Shown here: positions 1-5,822 of the stretch, in pieces
How the letters are laid out: every line of letters begins with the position of its first letter
Numbering within the stretch: position 1 is the stretch's first letter
DNA from: Dehalococcoidia bacterium
Lineage (GTDB): Bacteria > Chloroflexota > Dehalococcoidia > Dehalococcoidales > G020351185
DNA: 8,562 nt
Reading direction: 5' to 3'
Assembly: GCA_030635945.1 (NCBI GenBank)
Contig: DAOVXW010000016.1
Span: forward strand, 1-8,562
The notes under the pieces: generated by a model
Database searches by the model: none
Told to the model about the DNA's origin: nothing
Seen by the model: only the letters and a program-made list of their open reading frames with translations
Translations under genes and position numbers: made by a program

Positions 1-380
1 CCTGGCTTTAATTCGGCGTTTTCACCTGATTCTATGGTATCTCCAACATTTAGTCCCTGAGGGGACAGAATGTAGCGCTTTTCGCCGTCAACATAGAAAA
101 TAAGGGCGATATTCGCTGATCGGTTGGGGTCATATTCAATTGCCGCCACCCTGCCTGGAATACCATATTTCTCACGCCTAAAATCAATAATACGCAGCCG
201 ACGCTTGGCGCCGCCGCCACGGTGTCTTACAGTTATTCTTCCCTGGTTATTACGCCCTGCATTCTTTTTCAACGACATGAGCAGGGATTTTTCCGGCTTG
301 CTTTTCGTAATTTCCGCAAAGGTCGAGCCAGTCATGCCCCGCCTGCCGGGTGAAGTCGGACGATATGTCTTCAGTGCCAT
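1..380 (-). CDS. rplB: 50S ribosomal protein L2, N-terminal part (runs off left edge)
   Basis: L2 binds 23S rRNA near the peptidyl transferase centre and helps the subunits associate. The visible 126 codons start [19 protein letters not shown] and continue with the L2 signatures [22 protein letters not shown] and [19 protein letters not shown], the RNA-binding OB-fold region. Family members are about 275 residues, so the C-terminal half, including the conserved late histidine, lies outside the window. The ATG (378-380, read on the minus strand) follows an AGAGGAG Shine-Dalgarno about 12 nt upstream. It lies 29 nt after the rplW stop in the same S10-type operon. No frame damage is visible. Identity is certain; the truncation is only the window edge. 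Confidence 0.97.
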   Translation of the reverse strand, partial: MALKTYRPTSPGRRGMTGSTFAEITKSKPEKSLLMSLKKNAGRNNQGRITVRHRGGGAKRRLRIIDFRREKYGIPGRVAAIEYDPNRSANIALIFYVDGEKRYILSPQGLNVGDTIESGENAELKP

Positions 381-409
381 TACTTACTATAACTCCTCTT
401 TAGAGGATG

Positions 410-694
410 CTACACTCCCTCAAATAATTCTATTTTATCACCCGCTTTAAGGGTAACGATTGCCTTCTTCCAGGGCGATGTCAGTACCTGCTGCCTGCCT
501 AATCGGCGTTGCTTGCTGGGTACCGATATTATATTCACCGCGGTTACATCCACTTTAAAGGATTTCTCCACAGCCTCTTTAATCTGATTTTTATTGGCTT
601 CATCCGCTACCTCAAAGGCATATTTGCCCAGAGCCTGAAGCTGTGAAGTCTTCTCTGTTATCAGCGGACGGCGCAATACCTGATATACATGCAT
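410..694 (-). CDS. rplW: 50S ribosomal protein L23
   Basis: L23 is an early-assembly protein at the exit of the peptide tunnel, where trigger factor and SRP dock. The chosen product has 94 residues and starts MHVYQVLRRPLITEKTSQL, the usual L23 N-terminus, followed by the KYAFEVADEANKNQIKEAVE segment and the V-x-x-VN-x-I strand of the L23/L15e fold. An in-frame ATG at 730 would add 12 residues (MKNYGARRRLRV) and overlap rplD by 32 nt. It is rejected because those residues are not L23-like. The preferred ATG lies 4 nt after the rplD stop, with AAGGAG about 13 nt upstream inside the end of rplD, so translation is probably coupled to L4. The gene is intact. Confidence 0.96.
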   Translation of the reverse strand: MHVYQVLRRPLITEKTSQLQALGKYAFEVADEANKNQIKEAVEKSFKVDVTAVNIISVPSKQRRLGRQQVLTSPWKKAIVTLKAGDKIELFEGV

Positions 695-698
695 AACC

Positions 699-1331
699 CT
701 AAGCCGTCTCCTTGCCCCATAGTTTTTCAATCTGCCGTACTGCGTCCTCGGTTATCAGCAGCAGTTTATGTCCGGTAATATCGACTACATTAAGCAGCCT
801 GGATGGAACCGTGATAACACCGGGTATGTTACGCGCCGATTTAATTACATTTTCCATCGGCTCGCTGGTAGCAATAATTGCCGAGGATTTCACTCCCAGT
901 GCGGCAAACATTTTCACAATTTCTTTTGTTTTTGGTTCATCAATCTTTAGTTCCTCAAGAACCATCATTTCTTTTTCTTTTGCCTTGGCCGACAGGACGC
1001 ATCTCAAAGCCAGCTGACGCATCTTCTTTGGCATCGACTGGCGATAACTCCTCGGCTTTGGCCCGAAGGCGACACCACCGCCACGGCGTAATGGCGACCT
1101 TACACTACCCGCCCGTGCTCGCCCGGTATGCTTCTGCCTATACATCTTCTGCTTGCTGCCGGCAACCTCGCTGCGTGTCTTTGTGCTGGCAGTTCCCTGG
1201 CGGGCATTAGCCAGCTGTCTCACCAGAGCCTGGTGTACCACAGCCTCGTTAAGCGGTACGGCAAAGACGCTATCGTCAATGTCTATCTGCTTCACCACTT
1301 CGCCGCTCATATTATAAACAGGAACTTGCAT
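699..1331 (-). CDS. rplD: 50S ribosomal protein L4
   Basis: L4 is a large-subunit assembly protein whose long loop lines the exit tunnel beside L22. The product has 210 residues, normal for the family. Residues 53-100 carry the tunnel-loop signature, with RSEVAGS, YRQKHTGRARAG, RSPLRRGGGVAFGP and PKPRSY, followed by MPKKMRQLALR. K67 of RQKHTG corresponds to the E. coli K63 region, where macrolide-resistance changes occur; the sequence here looks like the sensitive form. The start ATG follows the rplC stop by one base (TAA-A-ATG) without a strong Shine-Dalgarno, which points to termination-reinitiation coupling with L3. In enterobacteria L4 represses the S10 operon through a leader ahead of rpsJ. 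Here rpsJ follows fusA by only 19 nt, so that leader is absent. Confidence 0.97.
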   Translation of the reverse strand: MQVPVYNMSGEVVKQIDIDDSVFAVPLNEAVVHQALVRQLANARQGTASTKTRSEVAGSKQKMYRQKHTGRARAGSVRSPLRRGGGVAFGPKPRSYRQSMPKKMRQLALRCVLSAKAKEKEMMVLEELKIDEPKTKEIVKMFAALGVKSSAIIATSEPMENVIKSARNIPGVITVPSRLLNVVDITGHKLLLITEDAVRQIEKLWGKETA

Positions 1332-1332
1332 T

Positions 1333-1950
1333 TTACTTACCCGACTTTTTTATAATTAATATTCCATTTTTGGCCCCGGGGACTGCCCCCCTGACCAGCA
1401 TGATATTTCGTTCGCTATCAACCTGAATAACTTCCAGCTTGCGTGCCGTTACTTGCTCACTACCCATATGCCCCGGCATACGCGTTCCCTTCCACACTCT
1501 CCCCGGAGATGTTCCGGCACCGACAGATCCGCCAGCGCGATGTCTGTCAGACTGACCATGGGTTTTGGGCCCGCCGGCAAAGTTATAACGTTTAACTACC
1601 CCGGCAAATCCCTTGCCTTTTGATATACCAGTGATATCGACTTTGTCGCCGGTTTCAAACAGACTGACGGCAACACTGTCTCCCGCCTTAATACCTTCGG
1701 TATCGGCCAGTCTTATTTCCTTAAGATGGCGGTAGTTTCCCATTTCTTTAAGGTGTCCTTTTCTGGTAGACTTAAGTTTTTTTGCTTCGCCGAAACCAAG
1801 CTGGGCGGCGTTATAACCTTCTTTACTATCTTTTTTAACCTGTATGACGGTACACGGTCCGGCAGCGATTGCCGTTACTGCCTCCGCTTTGCCATTTTCT
1901 GCAAATATCTGGGTCATTCCCAGTTTTCGTCCAATAATTCCGTTTATCAT
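1333..1950 (-). CDS. rplC: 50S ribosomal protein L3
   Basis: L3 is an early-binding 23S rRNA protein whose extended loop reaches the peptidyl transferase centre. The 205-residue product starts MINGIIGRKLGMTQIF, diagnostic for bacterial L3. It contains the conserved GISKGKGFAGVVKRYNF block, the GPKTHGQSDRHRAGGSVG loop, and GRVWKGTRMPGHMG. The loop glutamine that PrmB methylates in E. coli (Q150, within GQNQTPG) is not conserved; the equivalent stretch reads GAGTSPG, as in many non-proteobacteria. The ATG lies 18 nt after the rpsJ stop. I see no convincing Shine-Dalgarno in that gap, which is unusual beside the strong sites of rpsL and rpsG. The N-terminus is nevertheless exactly where L3 should begin. 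Confidence 0.97.
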   Translation of the reverse strand: MINGIIGRKLGMTQIFAENGKAEAVTAIAAGPCTVIQVKKDSKEGYNAAQLGFGEAKKLKSTRKGHLKEMGNYRHLKEIRLADTEGIKAGDSVAVSLFETGDKVDITGISKGKGFAGVVKRYNFAGGPKTHGQSDRHRAGGSVGAGTSPGRVWKGTRMPGHMGSEQVTARKLEVIQVDSERNIMLVRGAVPGAKNGILIIKKSGK

Positions 1951-1968
1951 AATACATACCGATGTTAT

Positions 1969-2277
1969 CTATGATTTAATATTTATGCCAACCCCGGACG
2001 GTAGATTCAGATTTGTCAAAGCATCTATCGTCTTGGAAGTGGTTTCTACTATATCAATCAACCGCTTATACGTTCTGATTTCAAACTGCTCCTGCGAGTC
2101 CTTATCTATAAAAGGCGAGCGGATGACTCCCATTTTTTTAATGTGAGTCGGCAGCGGCACCGGGCCGGTAACAACGGCACCCGTTCTTTCCAGTGCTTCC
2201 ACTATCTGCTGGGCTGCCTGATCCAGTATTTTATGGTCAAATCCCTTTAGTTTTATGCGTATTTTCTGCTTTGCCAT
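1969..2277 (-). CDS. rpsJ: 30S ribosomal protein S10 (NusE)
   Basis: S10 is a 30S head protein that also acts as NusE, bridging NusG and NusB to RNA polymerase in antitermination. The 102-residue product matches the family length and shows [18 protein letters not shown], the [13 protein letters not shown] strand and loop, and the signature [23 protein letters not shown]. The two histidines common in that signature (SPH and RTH in many bacteria) are F and Y here. The start ATG has an AAGGG Shine-Dalgarno about 6 nt upstream. The gene follows fusA by 19 nt, with no tuf gene and no room for an S10 leader or promoter, so it depends on transcription from the rpsL promoter. Confidence 0.97.
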   Translation of the reverse strand: MAKQKIRIKLKGFDHKILDQAAQQIVEALERTGAVVTGPVPLPTHIKKMGVIRSPFIDKDSQEQFEIRTYKRLIDIVETTSKTIDALTNLNLPSGVGINIKS

Positions 2278-2296
2278 TTATAACCCTTTTGATTAA

Positions 2297-4378
2297 TTAT
2301 TTTTTACCGATTGCTTTATCTCTAAGCTCACTGGCTAATTCAGCCGGCAACTCTCTGTACTGATAGAATTCCATAGAATGAGTCGCTCTCCCCTGTGTCA
2401 GCGATCTCAGAACAGTGGTATAGCCGAATGTCTCCGACAGGGGCACTTTACAACGAATTGTGGAGGTTTCTCCACGCGTCTCTATCAAATCAATGCGCCC
2501 TCTCCTTGAGCTTACATCACCAACTACATCACCCAGGAACTGACCGGGTGTTATTAGCTCCAGTTTCATAACCGGCTCAAGTATGACAGGATGGGCCCGG
2601 TTGAATCCCTTTTTAAATGCCATGGAACCGGCCATTTTAAAAGCCAGTTCAGAAGAGTCTACCTCATGATAACTGCCATCATAGAGAGTAACCTGAACAT
2701 CAACCACCTGGTAGCCGGCAGAGCCTCCGGTTTCCATCGCTTCTTTAATACCGTTTTTAGCGGCTAGAATAAACGGTTTTGACAGAACACCACCCTTTAT
2801 TTTATCAATAAACTTGAATCCGCTGCCGCGTTCAACAGGCTCTATCTCAATAGAGACCTGGCCATACTGGCCACGCCCGCCGCTCTGCCTGATAAACCTG
2901 CCTTCAGCTTTAGCCGAAGTTTTTATTGTTTCTTTATAGGCAACGCGTGGGTTACCCACCTTGGCTGATACCTTGTATTCACCAAGCATCCGGCTGATAA
3001 TAACTTCTACATGGAGTTCACCCATACCCGAAATTACCGTCTGTCCGGTTTCGTCATTGTAAGCCACCTTGAATGTCGGGTCTTCTTCAGCCAGCTTCTG
3101 CAAAGCCTCTCCCATTTTATCCCTGTCGGCTCTTGTTTTGGGTTCTATGGCAACAGATAATACCGGTTCCGGGAAAATGATGGATTCCAGAATCACCTGC
3201 TGCGTAGCCTCGCTTAGCGTATCCCCGGTAAAAGTCTCCTTAAGCCCCATAGCAGCTACAATAGAACCGGTATCGGCATCGTTTACTTCCTCATAACGGT
3301 TGGCATGCATTAGCATCAGCCGCCCGATGCGCTCTTTTTTGCTCCTGGTTGAATTATAAACCTGCGCCCCGGCTTTGATCCTGCCTGAATAAACCCTCAG
3401 ATAAACAAGCCTTCCGACGAACGGGTCGGCGACTACTTTGAATGCCAGCGCCGCAAACGGGGCTTCATCGCTGGCAATACGGGTAATTTTATCGCCTGTT
3501 CTAACATGAATTGCTGTCACCGGTGGCATATCAAGAGGTGACGGTAGATAATCTATAACAGCGTCAAGCAGCAGCCTGGTACCCTTATTTTTTAAAGCGC
3601 TACCGCAGAGAACGGGTATACCCTTATTTGCCAGGGTTATCTTTCTCAAGGCTGCTTTTATATCATCAGCCGCAATATCACAACCCTCAAGATAGGTTGA
3701 CAGTATGTGGTCATCATCTTCAGCCAGCTTTTCAATAAGAATCTGGCGGTATCTTTCTACTTTATCCTTCTCTTCATCCGGTATTTCTATTTCCTGGGAT
3801 TTTGAGTCAATTTTACCATCATAAGTCCAGGCTTTTCTTTCTACAAGATCAATAATTCCACAGAATGAGCTTTCTTTGCCTATAGGTAACTGCACCAAGA
3901 TTGGTTTGGCACGCAACCGCTCTTCAATCATTGATAAACAACGATAAAGGTCGGCGCCCACCCGATCCATTTTGTTAATAAAGCAAATGCGGGGGACGCC
4001 ATATTTATCAGCCTGGCGCCATACAGTCTCTGATTGAGCTTCAACTCCGGCTACAGCATCAAAAACGACAACCCCTCCATCAAGAACCCGCAGACTGCGC
4101 TCAACCTCGGCGGTAAAATCAACATGCCCCGGAGTATCAATTATATTAATACGATGCTCTTTCCAGTGGCAGGTAGTTGCCGCTGCGGTTATCGTAATTC
4201 CGCGCTGTCTTTCCTGTTCCATCCAGTCCATTACTGTGGTGCCTTCATGCACCTCGCCGATTTTATATGTTTTACCGGTGTAATACAGAATACGCTCGGT
4301 TACGGTTGTCTTACCGGCATCAATATGAGCAATAATGCCTATATTACGTACATGGTCTAAAGGAAAACTTCTAGGCAT
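2297..4378 (-). CDS. fusA: Translation elongation factor G
   Basis: EF-G is the GTPase that drives translocation and, with RRF, ribosome recycling. The 693-residue product matches the family length. The G domain shows the P-loop AHIDAGKTT (17-25), the switch I motif RGITIT (59-64), DTPGH (81-85), NKMD (135-138) and GSALKNKG (259-266). Domain II has the [17 protein letters not shown] block. Domain IV has RVAYKETIK and [12 protein letters not shown], and domain V ends with a typical [11 protein letters not shown] tail. The frame is open further upstream to an ATG at 4525, but those 49 residues are not EF-G-like and overlap rps[26 protein letters not shown] is the canonical start. AAAGGG lies about 12 nt before it. 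It sits 52 nt after rpsG, the widest gap in the operon. Confidence 0.97.
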   Translation of the reverse strand: MPRSFPLDHVRNIGIIAHIDAGKTTVTERILYYTGKTYKIGEVHEGTTVMDWMEQERQRGITITAAATTCHWKEHRINIIDTPGHVDFTAEVERSLRVLDGGVVVFDAVAGVEAQSETVWRQADKYGVPRICFINKMDRVGADLYRCLSMIEERLRAKPILVQLPIGKESSFCGIIDLVERKAWTYDGKIDSKSQEIEIPDEEKDKVERYRQILIEKLAEDDDHILSTYLEGCDIAADDIKAALRKITLANKGIPVLCGSALKNKGTRLLLDAVIDYLPSPLDMPPVTAIHVRTGDKITRIASDEAPFAALAFKVVADPFVGRLVYLRVYSGRIKAGAQVYNSTRSKKERIGRLMLMHANRYEEVNDADTGSIVAAMGLKETFTGDTLSEATQQVILESIIFPEPVLSVAIEPKTRADRDKMGEALQKLAEEDPTFKVAYNDETGQTVISGMGELHVEVIISRMLGEYKVSAKVGNPRVAYKETIKTSAKAEGRFIRQSGGRGQYGQVSIEIEPVERGSGFKFIDKIKGGVLSKPFILAAKNGIKEAMETGGSAGYQVVDVQVTLYDGSYHEVDSSELAFKMAGSMAFKKGFNRAHPVILEPVMKLELITPGQFLGDVVGDVSSRRGRIDLIETRGETSTIRCKVPLSETFGYTTVLRSLTQGRATHSMEFYQYRELPAELASELRDKAIGKK

Positions 4379-4430
4379 TTTAGTTCTTGACCCTTTTTCT
4401 ATAATCTTAATACTGCTAATTGGAAACCCC

Positions 4431-4901
4431 TTACCATCTATAATGAGCAAAGGCTCTGTTAGCCTCCGCCATTTTATGAGTATCTTCTCGTTTCTTAACT
4501 GCTGCTCCCTGCCCCTTCGAGGCATCTAAAAGCTCAGACGCCAGTTTTTCCGCCATAGACTTGCCCGTTCTGGCTCTGGCAGCCTTGAGTATCCATCTAA
4601 TAGACAGGGCTGTATCGCGGCCGGCCCGCACTTCCACCGGCACCTGATAGGTGGCACCGCCGACCCGCCGTGGTTTGACCTCAAGCAAAGGGGTGGTATT
4701 GCGCATCGCCTGTTTTAATATGCTTATCGGTTCCTTCTTTTCACGCTCTTCTATAATTATCAATGCCTTATAAACAATTCTTTCAGCAGTTGTTTTCTTT
4801 CCGTTCAGCATTACCTTATTGATAATCCTGGCTACGGTTTCACTGCCGTGTATTGCATCAGGCAATATTATTCTTTTTTTGGCTGGCGCTCGCCTTGGCA
4901 T
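4431..4901 (-). CDS. rpsG: 30S ribosomal protein S7
   Basis: S7 is a primary binder of the 3' domain of 16S rRNA that organises the 30S head and borders the E site. The 156-residue product begins [10 protein letters not shown] and shows the S7 motifs [31 protein letters not shown] and [14 protein letters not shown], ending [14 protein letters not shown]. The start has an ideal AGGAGG Shine-Dalgarno 6 nt upstream. In E. coli, S7 represses its operon by binding a structured rpsL-rpsG intergenic region of roughly 100 nt. Here that gap is only 17 nt, so an E. coli-type site cannot be present. Any feedback would have to act elsewhere, for instance on the rpsL leader (inference). Confidence 0.97.
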   Translation of the reverse strand: MPRRAPAKKRIILPDAIHGSETVARIINKVMLNGKKTTAERIVYKALIIIEEREKKEPISILKQAMRNTTPLLEVKPRRVGGATYQVPVEVRAGRDTALSIRWILKAARARTGKSMAEKLASELLDASKGQGAAVKKREDTHKMAEANRAFAHYRW

Positions 4902-4918
4902 TTTGCCTCCTGTACCTA

Positions 4919-5347
4919 TTAGCTCTCAGTCTTAGCTTTAGTTCTTTTGGTGCCGTATTTGCTTCGTCCCTGCCGCCGGTTTTCTACACCATTGGCATCC
5001 AGTGCTCCCCTTACAATATGGTATCGGACACCGGGTAAATCCGGCACCCGCCCACCACGAATCAGGACTACTGAATGCTCCTGCAGCTCATGCCCTTCTC
5101 CCGGGATATAGGCCGTTACTTCCATGCCATTACTCAACCGCACCCTGGCAATCTTGCGCAGTGCTGAGTTCGGTTTTTTAGGTGCGGCTGTTTTTACCTG
5201 AATACAGACCCCGCGTTTCTGCGGTGCCACTTTTTGGCGAACCATTCTGTTTTTCAGGGCATTATAGTTAAAGCGTAACGCCGGTGTCTTTGATTTTTTG
5301 CTAACCGACTTCCGCCCCTTGCGTACCAGTTGATTAACTGTGGGCAA
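4919..5347 (-). CDS. rpsL: 30S ribosomal protein S12, TTG start
   Basis: S12 is the decoding-centre protein and the classical streptomycin target. The product has 142 residues: [12 protein letters not shown] at the N-terminus, VAPQKRGVC (40-48), [10 protein letters not shown] (56-65), [10 protein letters not shown] (83-92) and YGTKRTKA near the end. The start codon is TTG; an in-frame TAA lies 12 nt upstream, and AAGGAGG sits 4 nt before the TTG, so no other start fits. The protein is longer than the 124-residue E. coli form because of an insertion of about 14 residues around positions 26-40, similar to that in Bacillus S12. K57 and K58 match the streptomycin-critical lysines. Position 102 is proline (RVPDLPG), where E. 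coli has lysine (RVKDLPG); D103, the methylthiolated aspartate of E. coli, is kept. It is the first gene of the operon. Confidence 0.97.
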   Translation of the reverse strand: MPTVNQLVRKGRKSVSKKSKTPALRFNYNALKNRMVRQKVAPQKRGVCIQVKTAAPKKPNSALRKIARVRLSNGMEVTAYIPGEGHELQEHSVVLIRGGRVPDLPGVRYHIVRGALDANGVENRRQGRSKYGTKRTKAKTES

Positions 5348-5358
5348 CTCTCCTCCTT
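5348..5358 (-). promoter_or_regulatory. rpsL ribosome binding site deciding the TTG start
   Basis: On the minus strand this reads AAGGAGGAGAG directly before TTG. The consensus-like AAGGAGG has a 4-nt spacer. Its strength compensates for the weak start codon and, with the in-frame stop upstream, fixes the S12 start. The same AAGGAGGAG can pair with the 3' arm of the hairpin upstream (8 of 9 positions). Confidence 0.85.
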
Positions 5359-5375
5359 AAATTAGCACACAACCT

Positions 5376-5401
5376 AAAGGATGAGCCTAGGCTCATCCTT
5401 T
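5376..5401 (-). promoter_or_regulatory. Perfect hairpin in the rpsL leader
   Basis: This is a perfect 26-bp palindrome centred at 5388.5. As RNA it makes an 11-bp stem (AAAGGAUGAGC with GCUCAUCCUUU) closed by a CUAG tetraloop. In the rpsL transcript it sits 29 nt before the start codon. No U-run follows it in the rpsL direction, so it is not an intrinsic terminator. It may instead be an mRNA stability element, a protein-binding site or part of a translational switch. As DNA it could equally be an operator for a dimeric regulator. The structure is certain; its role is not known. Confidence 0.6.
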
Positions 5402-5412
5402 GTAAGCCACAA

Positions 5413-5450
5413 GGATTGATAAACAGTGTTTGGATTTGCTTAATCAATCC
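5413..5450 (-). promoter_or_regulatory. Second inverted repeat in the rpsL leader
   Basis: GGATTGAT (5413-5420) and ATCAATCC (5443-5450) form an 8-bp stem around a 22-nt loop, which contains a small AAACAGTGTTT palindrome. It lies between the candidate rpsL promoter and the stronger hairpin at 5376-5401. Both stems begin with GGAU and end with AUCC, so their arms can also cross-pair. The repeat is exact, but the function is inferred only from its position. Confidence 0.45.
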
Positions 5451-5483
5451 CTCTATAGTGAACTAACAAATCTTAACTGGAAC

Positions 5484-5511
5484 CTTATCATATATATATG
5501 GTTAATGTCAA
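5484..5511 (-). promoter_or_regulatory. Candidate sigma-70-type promoter for the rpsL operon
   Basis: On the minus strand a perfect -35 TTGACA (5511-5506) is followed, after a 16-bp spacer, by GATAAG (5489-5484), a 4-of-6 match to the -10 consensus with TAT just upstream. The spacer contains a CATATATATATG palindrome. Transcription would begin near 5477, giving an rpsL leader of about 130 nt that includes both hairpins. No better promoter-like pair is visible between here and rpsL, but the -10 is imperfect. Confidence 0.5.
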
Positions 5512-5553
5512 TGATTTAAAGCTATCGGAATTAAATAATTTATATCAATGATT
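5508..5553. repeat. Two direct copies of TCAATGATT between the divergent promoters
   Basis: The 9-mer TCAATGATT occurs at 5508-5516 and 5545-5553, 37 bp apart. The first copy overlaps the candidate rpsL -35 and the second ends 2 bp before the candidate aroF -35. This could be a shared regulator site, but in AT-rich spacer a 9-bp repeat may be chance. Confidence 0.3.
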
Positions 5554-5555
5554 AC

Positions 5556-5583
5556 TTGACAAAATATAATTCTACGTGATATT
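5556..5583 (+). promoter_or_regulatory. Candidate promoter for the aro leader and operon
   Basis: A perfect -35 TTGACA (5556-5561) is followed after 16 bp by GATATT (5578-5583), a 4-of-6 match to TATAAT. This would start transcription near 5590, about 20 nt before the leader-peptide ATG. A perfect TATAAT also occurs at 5565-5570, but it lacks a convincing -35 17 bp upstream. Either choice starts transcription just ahead of the leader peptide. Confidence 0.5.
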
Positions 5584-5610
5584 GTCTTTATAAGAAGGTT
5601 AGAATTAAAA

Positions 5611-5712
5611 ATGTCGATAAGTATTGAACCTCGCGGATTTTACAGCTACGTATATTATTGCTTTACATTTTCCTGGCGGCATCAGCCGCATCCGGGAGGC
5701 TCCGAAGCGTAA
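5611..5712 (+). CDS. Aromatic-rich leader peptide of the aroF operon (33 aa)
   Basis: This short ORF begins ATG TCG ATA and ends GAA GCG TAA. Residues 10-22 read FYSYVYYCFTFSW: four Tyr, three Phe and one Trp in thirteen codons. The remainder (RHQPHPGGSEA) is unremarkable. A GAAGG Shine-Dalgarno lies 12 nt upstream (5594-5598), which is slightly long. There is no signal-peptide or membrane logic, and a 33-residue aromatic-rich ORF just before a terminator and a DAHP synthase gene matches an attenuator leader peptide like those of trp, phe and his operons. The peptide itself probably has no function; its role is to position the translating ribosome. Stalling at Phe, Tyr or Trp codons (5638-5676) would leave 5692-5699 free to form the antiterminator. 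Reaching the stop (5710-5712) would cover it. Seen: ORF and codons. Inferred: regulation. Confidence 0.88.
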   Translation: MSISIEPRGFYSYVYYCFTFSWRHQPHPGGSEA

Positions 5713-5757
5713 ATTTAACTTTAGCAACATTTACTAGATCAAAAATCCTCCCGGTTG
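5629..5757 (+). promoter_or_regulatory. Attenuator: competing leader RNA pairings before aroF
   Basis: Three alternating pairings are visible. Segment 2, CCGGGAGG (5692-5699), is exactly complementary to segment 3, CCTCCCGG (5747-5754); the helix extends by two pairs past a U-U mismatch (5689-5690 with 5756-5757). This is the antiterminator, because segment 3 contains most of the terminator's 5' arm. Segment 1, CCTCGCGG (5629-5636, codons 7-9 of the leader peptide), pairs with segment 2 at 7 of 8 positions and could act as an anti-antiterminator when the leader is untranslated. A GCGGC/GCCGC hairpin (5676-5680 with 5685-5689) and a GTAAAT/ATTTAC hairpin (5709-5714 with 5729-5734) flank or sit inside the antiterminator loop. 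The layout follows the 1:2, 2:3, 3:4 scheme of classical amino-acid attenuators. The complementarities are seen; the switching is inferred. Confidence 0.8.
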
Positions 5758-5768
5758 GGAGGATTTTT
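5741..5768 (+). terminator. Rho-independent terminator (attenuator terminator) in the aroF leader
   Basis: AAAAATCCTCCC (5741-5752) and GGGAGGATTTTT (5757-5768) form a perfect 12-bp stem with a GGTT loop, the 3' end being a run of five T. It ends 54 nt before the aroF start and 56 nt after the leader-peptide stop, so read-through is required for aroF expression from the upstream promoter. The A-run on the 5' side means it could also terminate minus-strand transcription, but no gene is known to need that here. Confidence 0.92.
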
Positions 5769-5811
5769 ATTTATACAAAACCCGAACATTACCGGGTATA
5801 GACATAATAAT

Positions 5812-5817
5812 AGGAGG
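5812..5817 (+). promoter_or_regulatory. aroF ribosome binding site
   Basis: AGGAGG lies 5 nt before the ATG at 5823. It selects that ATG over the in-frame ATG at 5832, which would be 14 nt away. It lies beyond the terminator, so terminated leader transcripts lack it. Confidence 0.85.
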
Positions 5818-5822
5818 GTTAG

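Noticed and set aside
692..730. Longer rplW start at 730 adding 12 residues
   Set aside because: MKNYGARRRLRV is not part of L23 and would overlap rplD by 32 nt; MHVYQVLRRPLITEK is the family start.
4379..4525. In-frame N-terminal extension of fusA by 49 codons starting at the ATG at 4525
   Set aside because: It overlaps the end of rpsG by 95 nt, does not resemble EF-G, and the canonical EF-G N-terminus begins at 4378 with an SD-like AAAGGG.
5376..5401. Intrinsic terminator for the rpsL leader
   Set aside because: The hairpin is strong, but the RNA after it in the rpsL direction reads AGGUUGUGUG, with no U-run.
5464..5502. Short minus-strand ORF (12 codons, starting near 5501) in the rpsL leader as a leader peptide
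   Set aside because: It would start upstream of the predicted transcription start, has no SD and no biased codon content.
5565..5570. Perfect TATAAT as the main -10 of the aro promoter
   Set aside because: It begins only 3 bp after TTGACA, and no good -35 lies 16-18 bp upstream. It may contribute, but it was not chosen as the main element.
5629..5640. T-box riboswitch, because GAACCTCGCGG resembles part of the T-box sequence
   Set aside because: The 14-nt T-box consensus with its pairing to the antiterminator is not found, there is no long stem I with a specifier loop, and the same bases are better explained as leader-peptide codons and attenuator segment 1.
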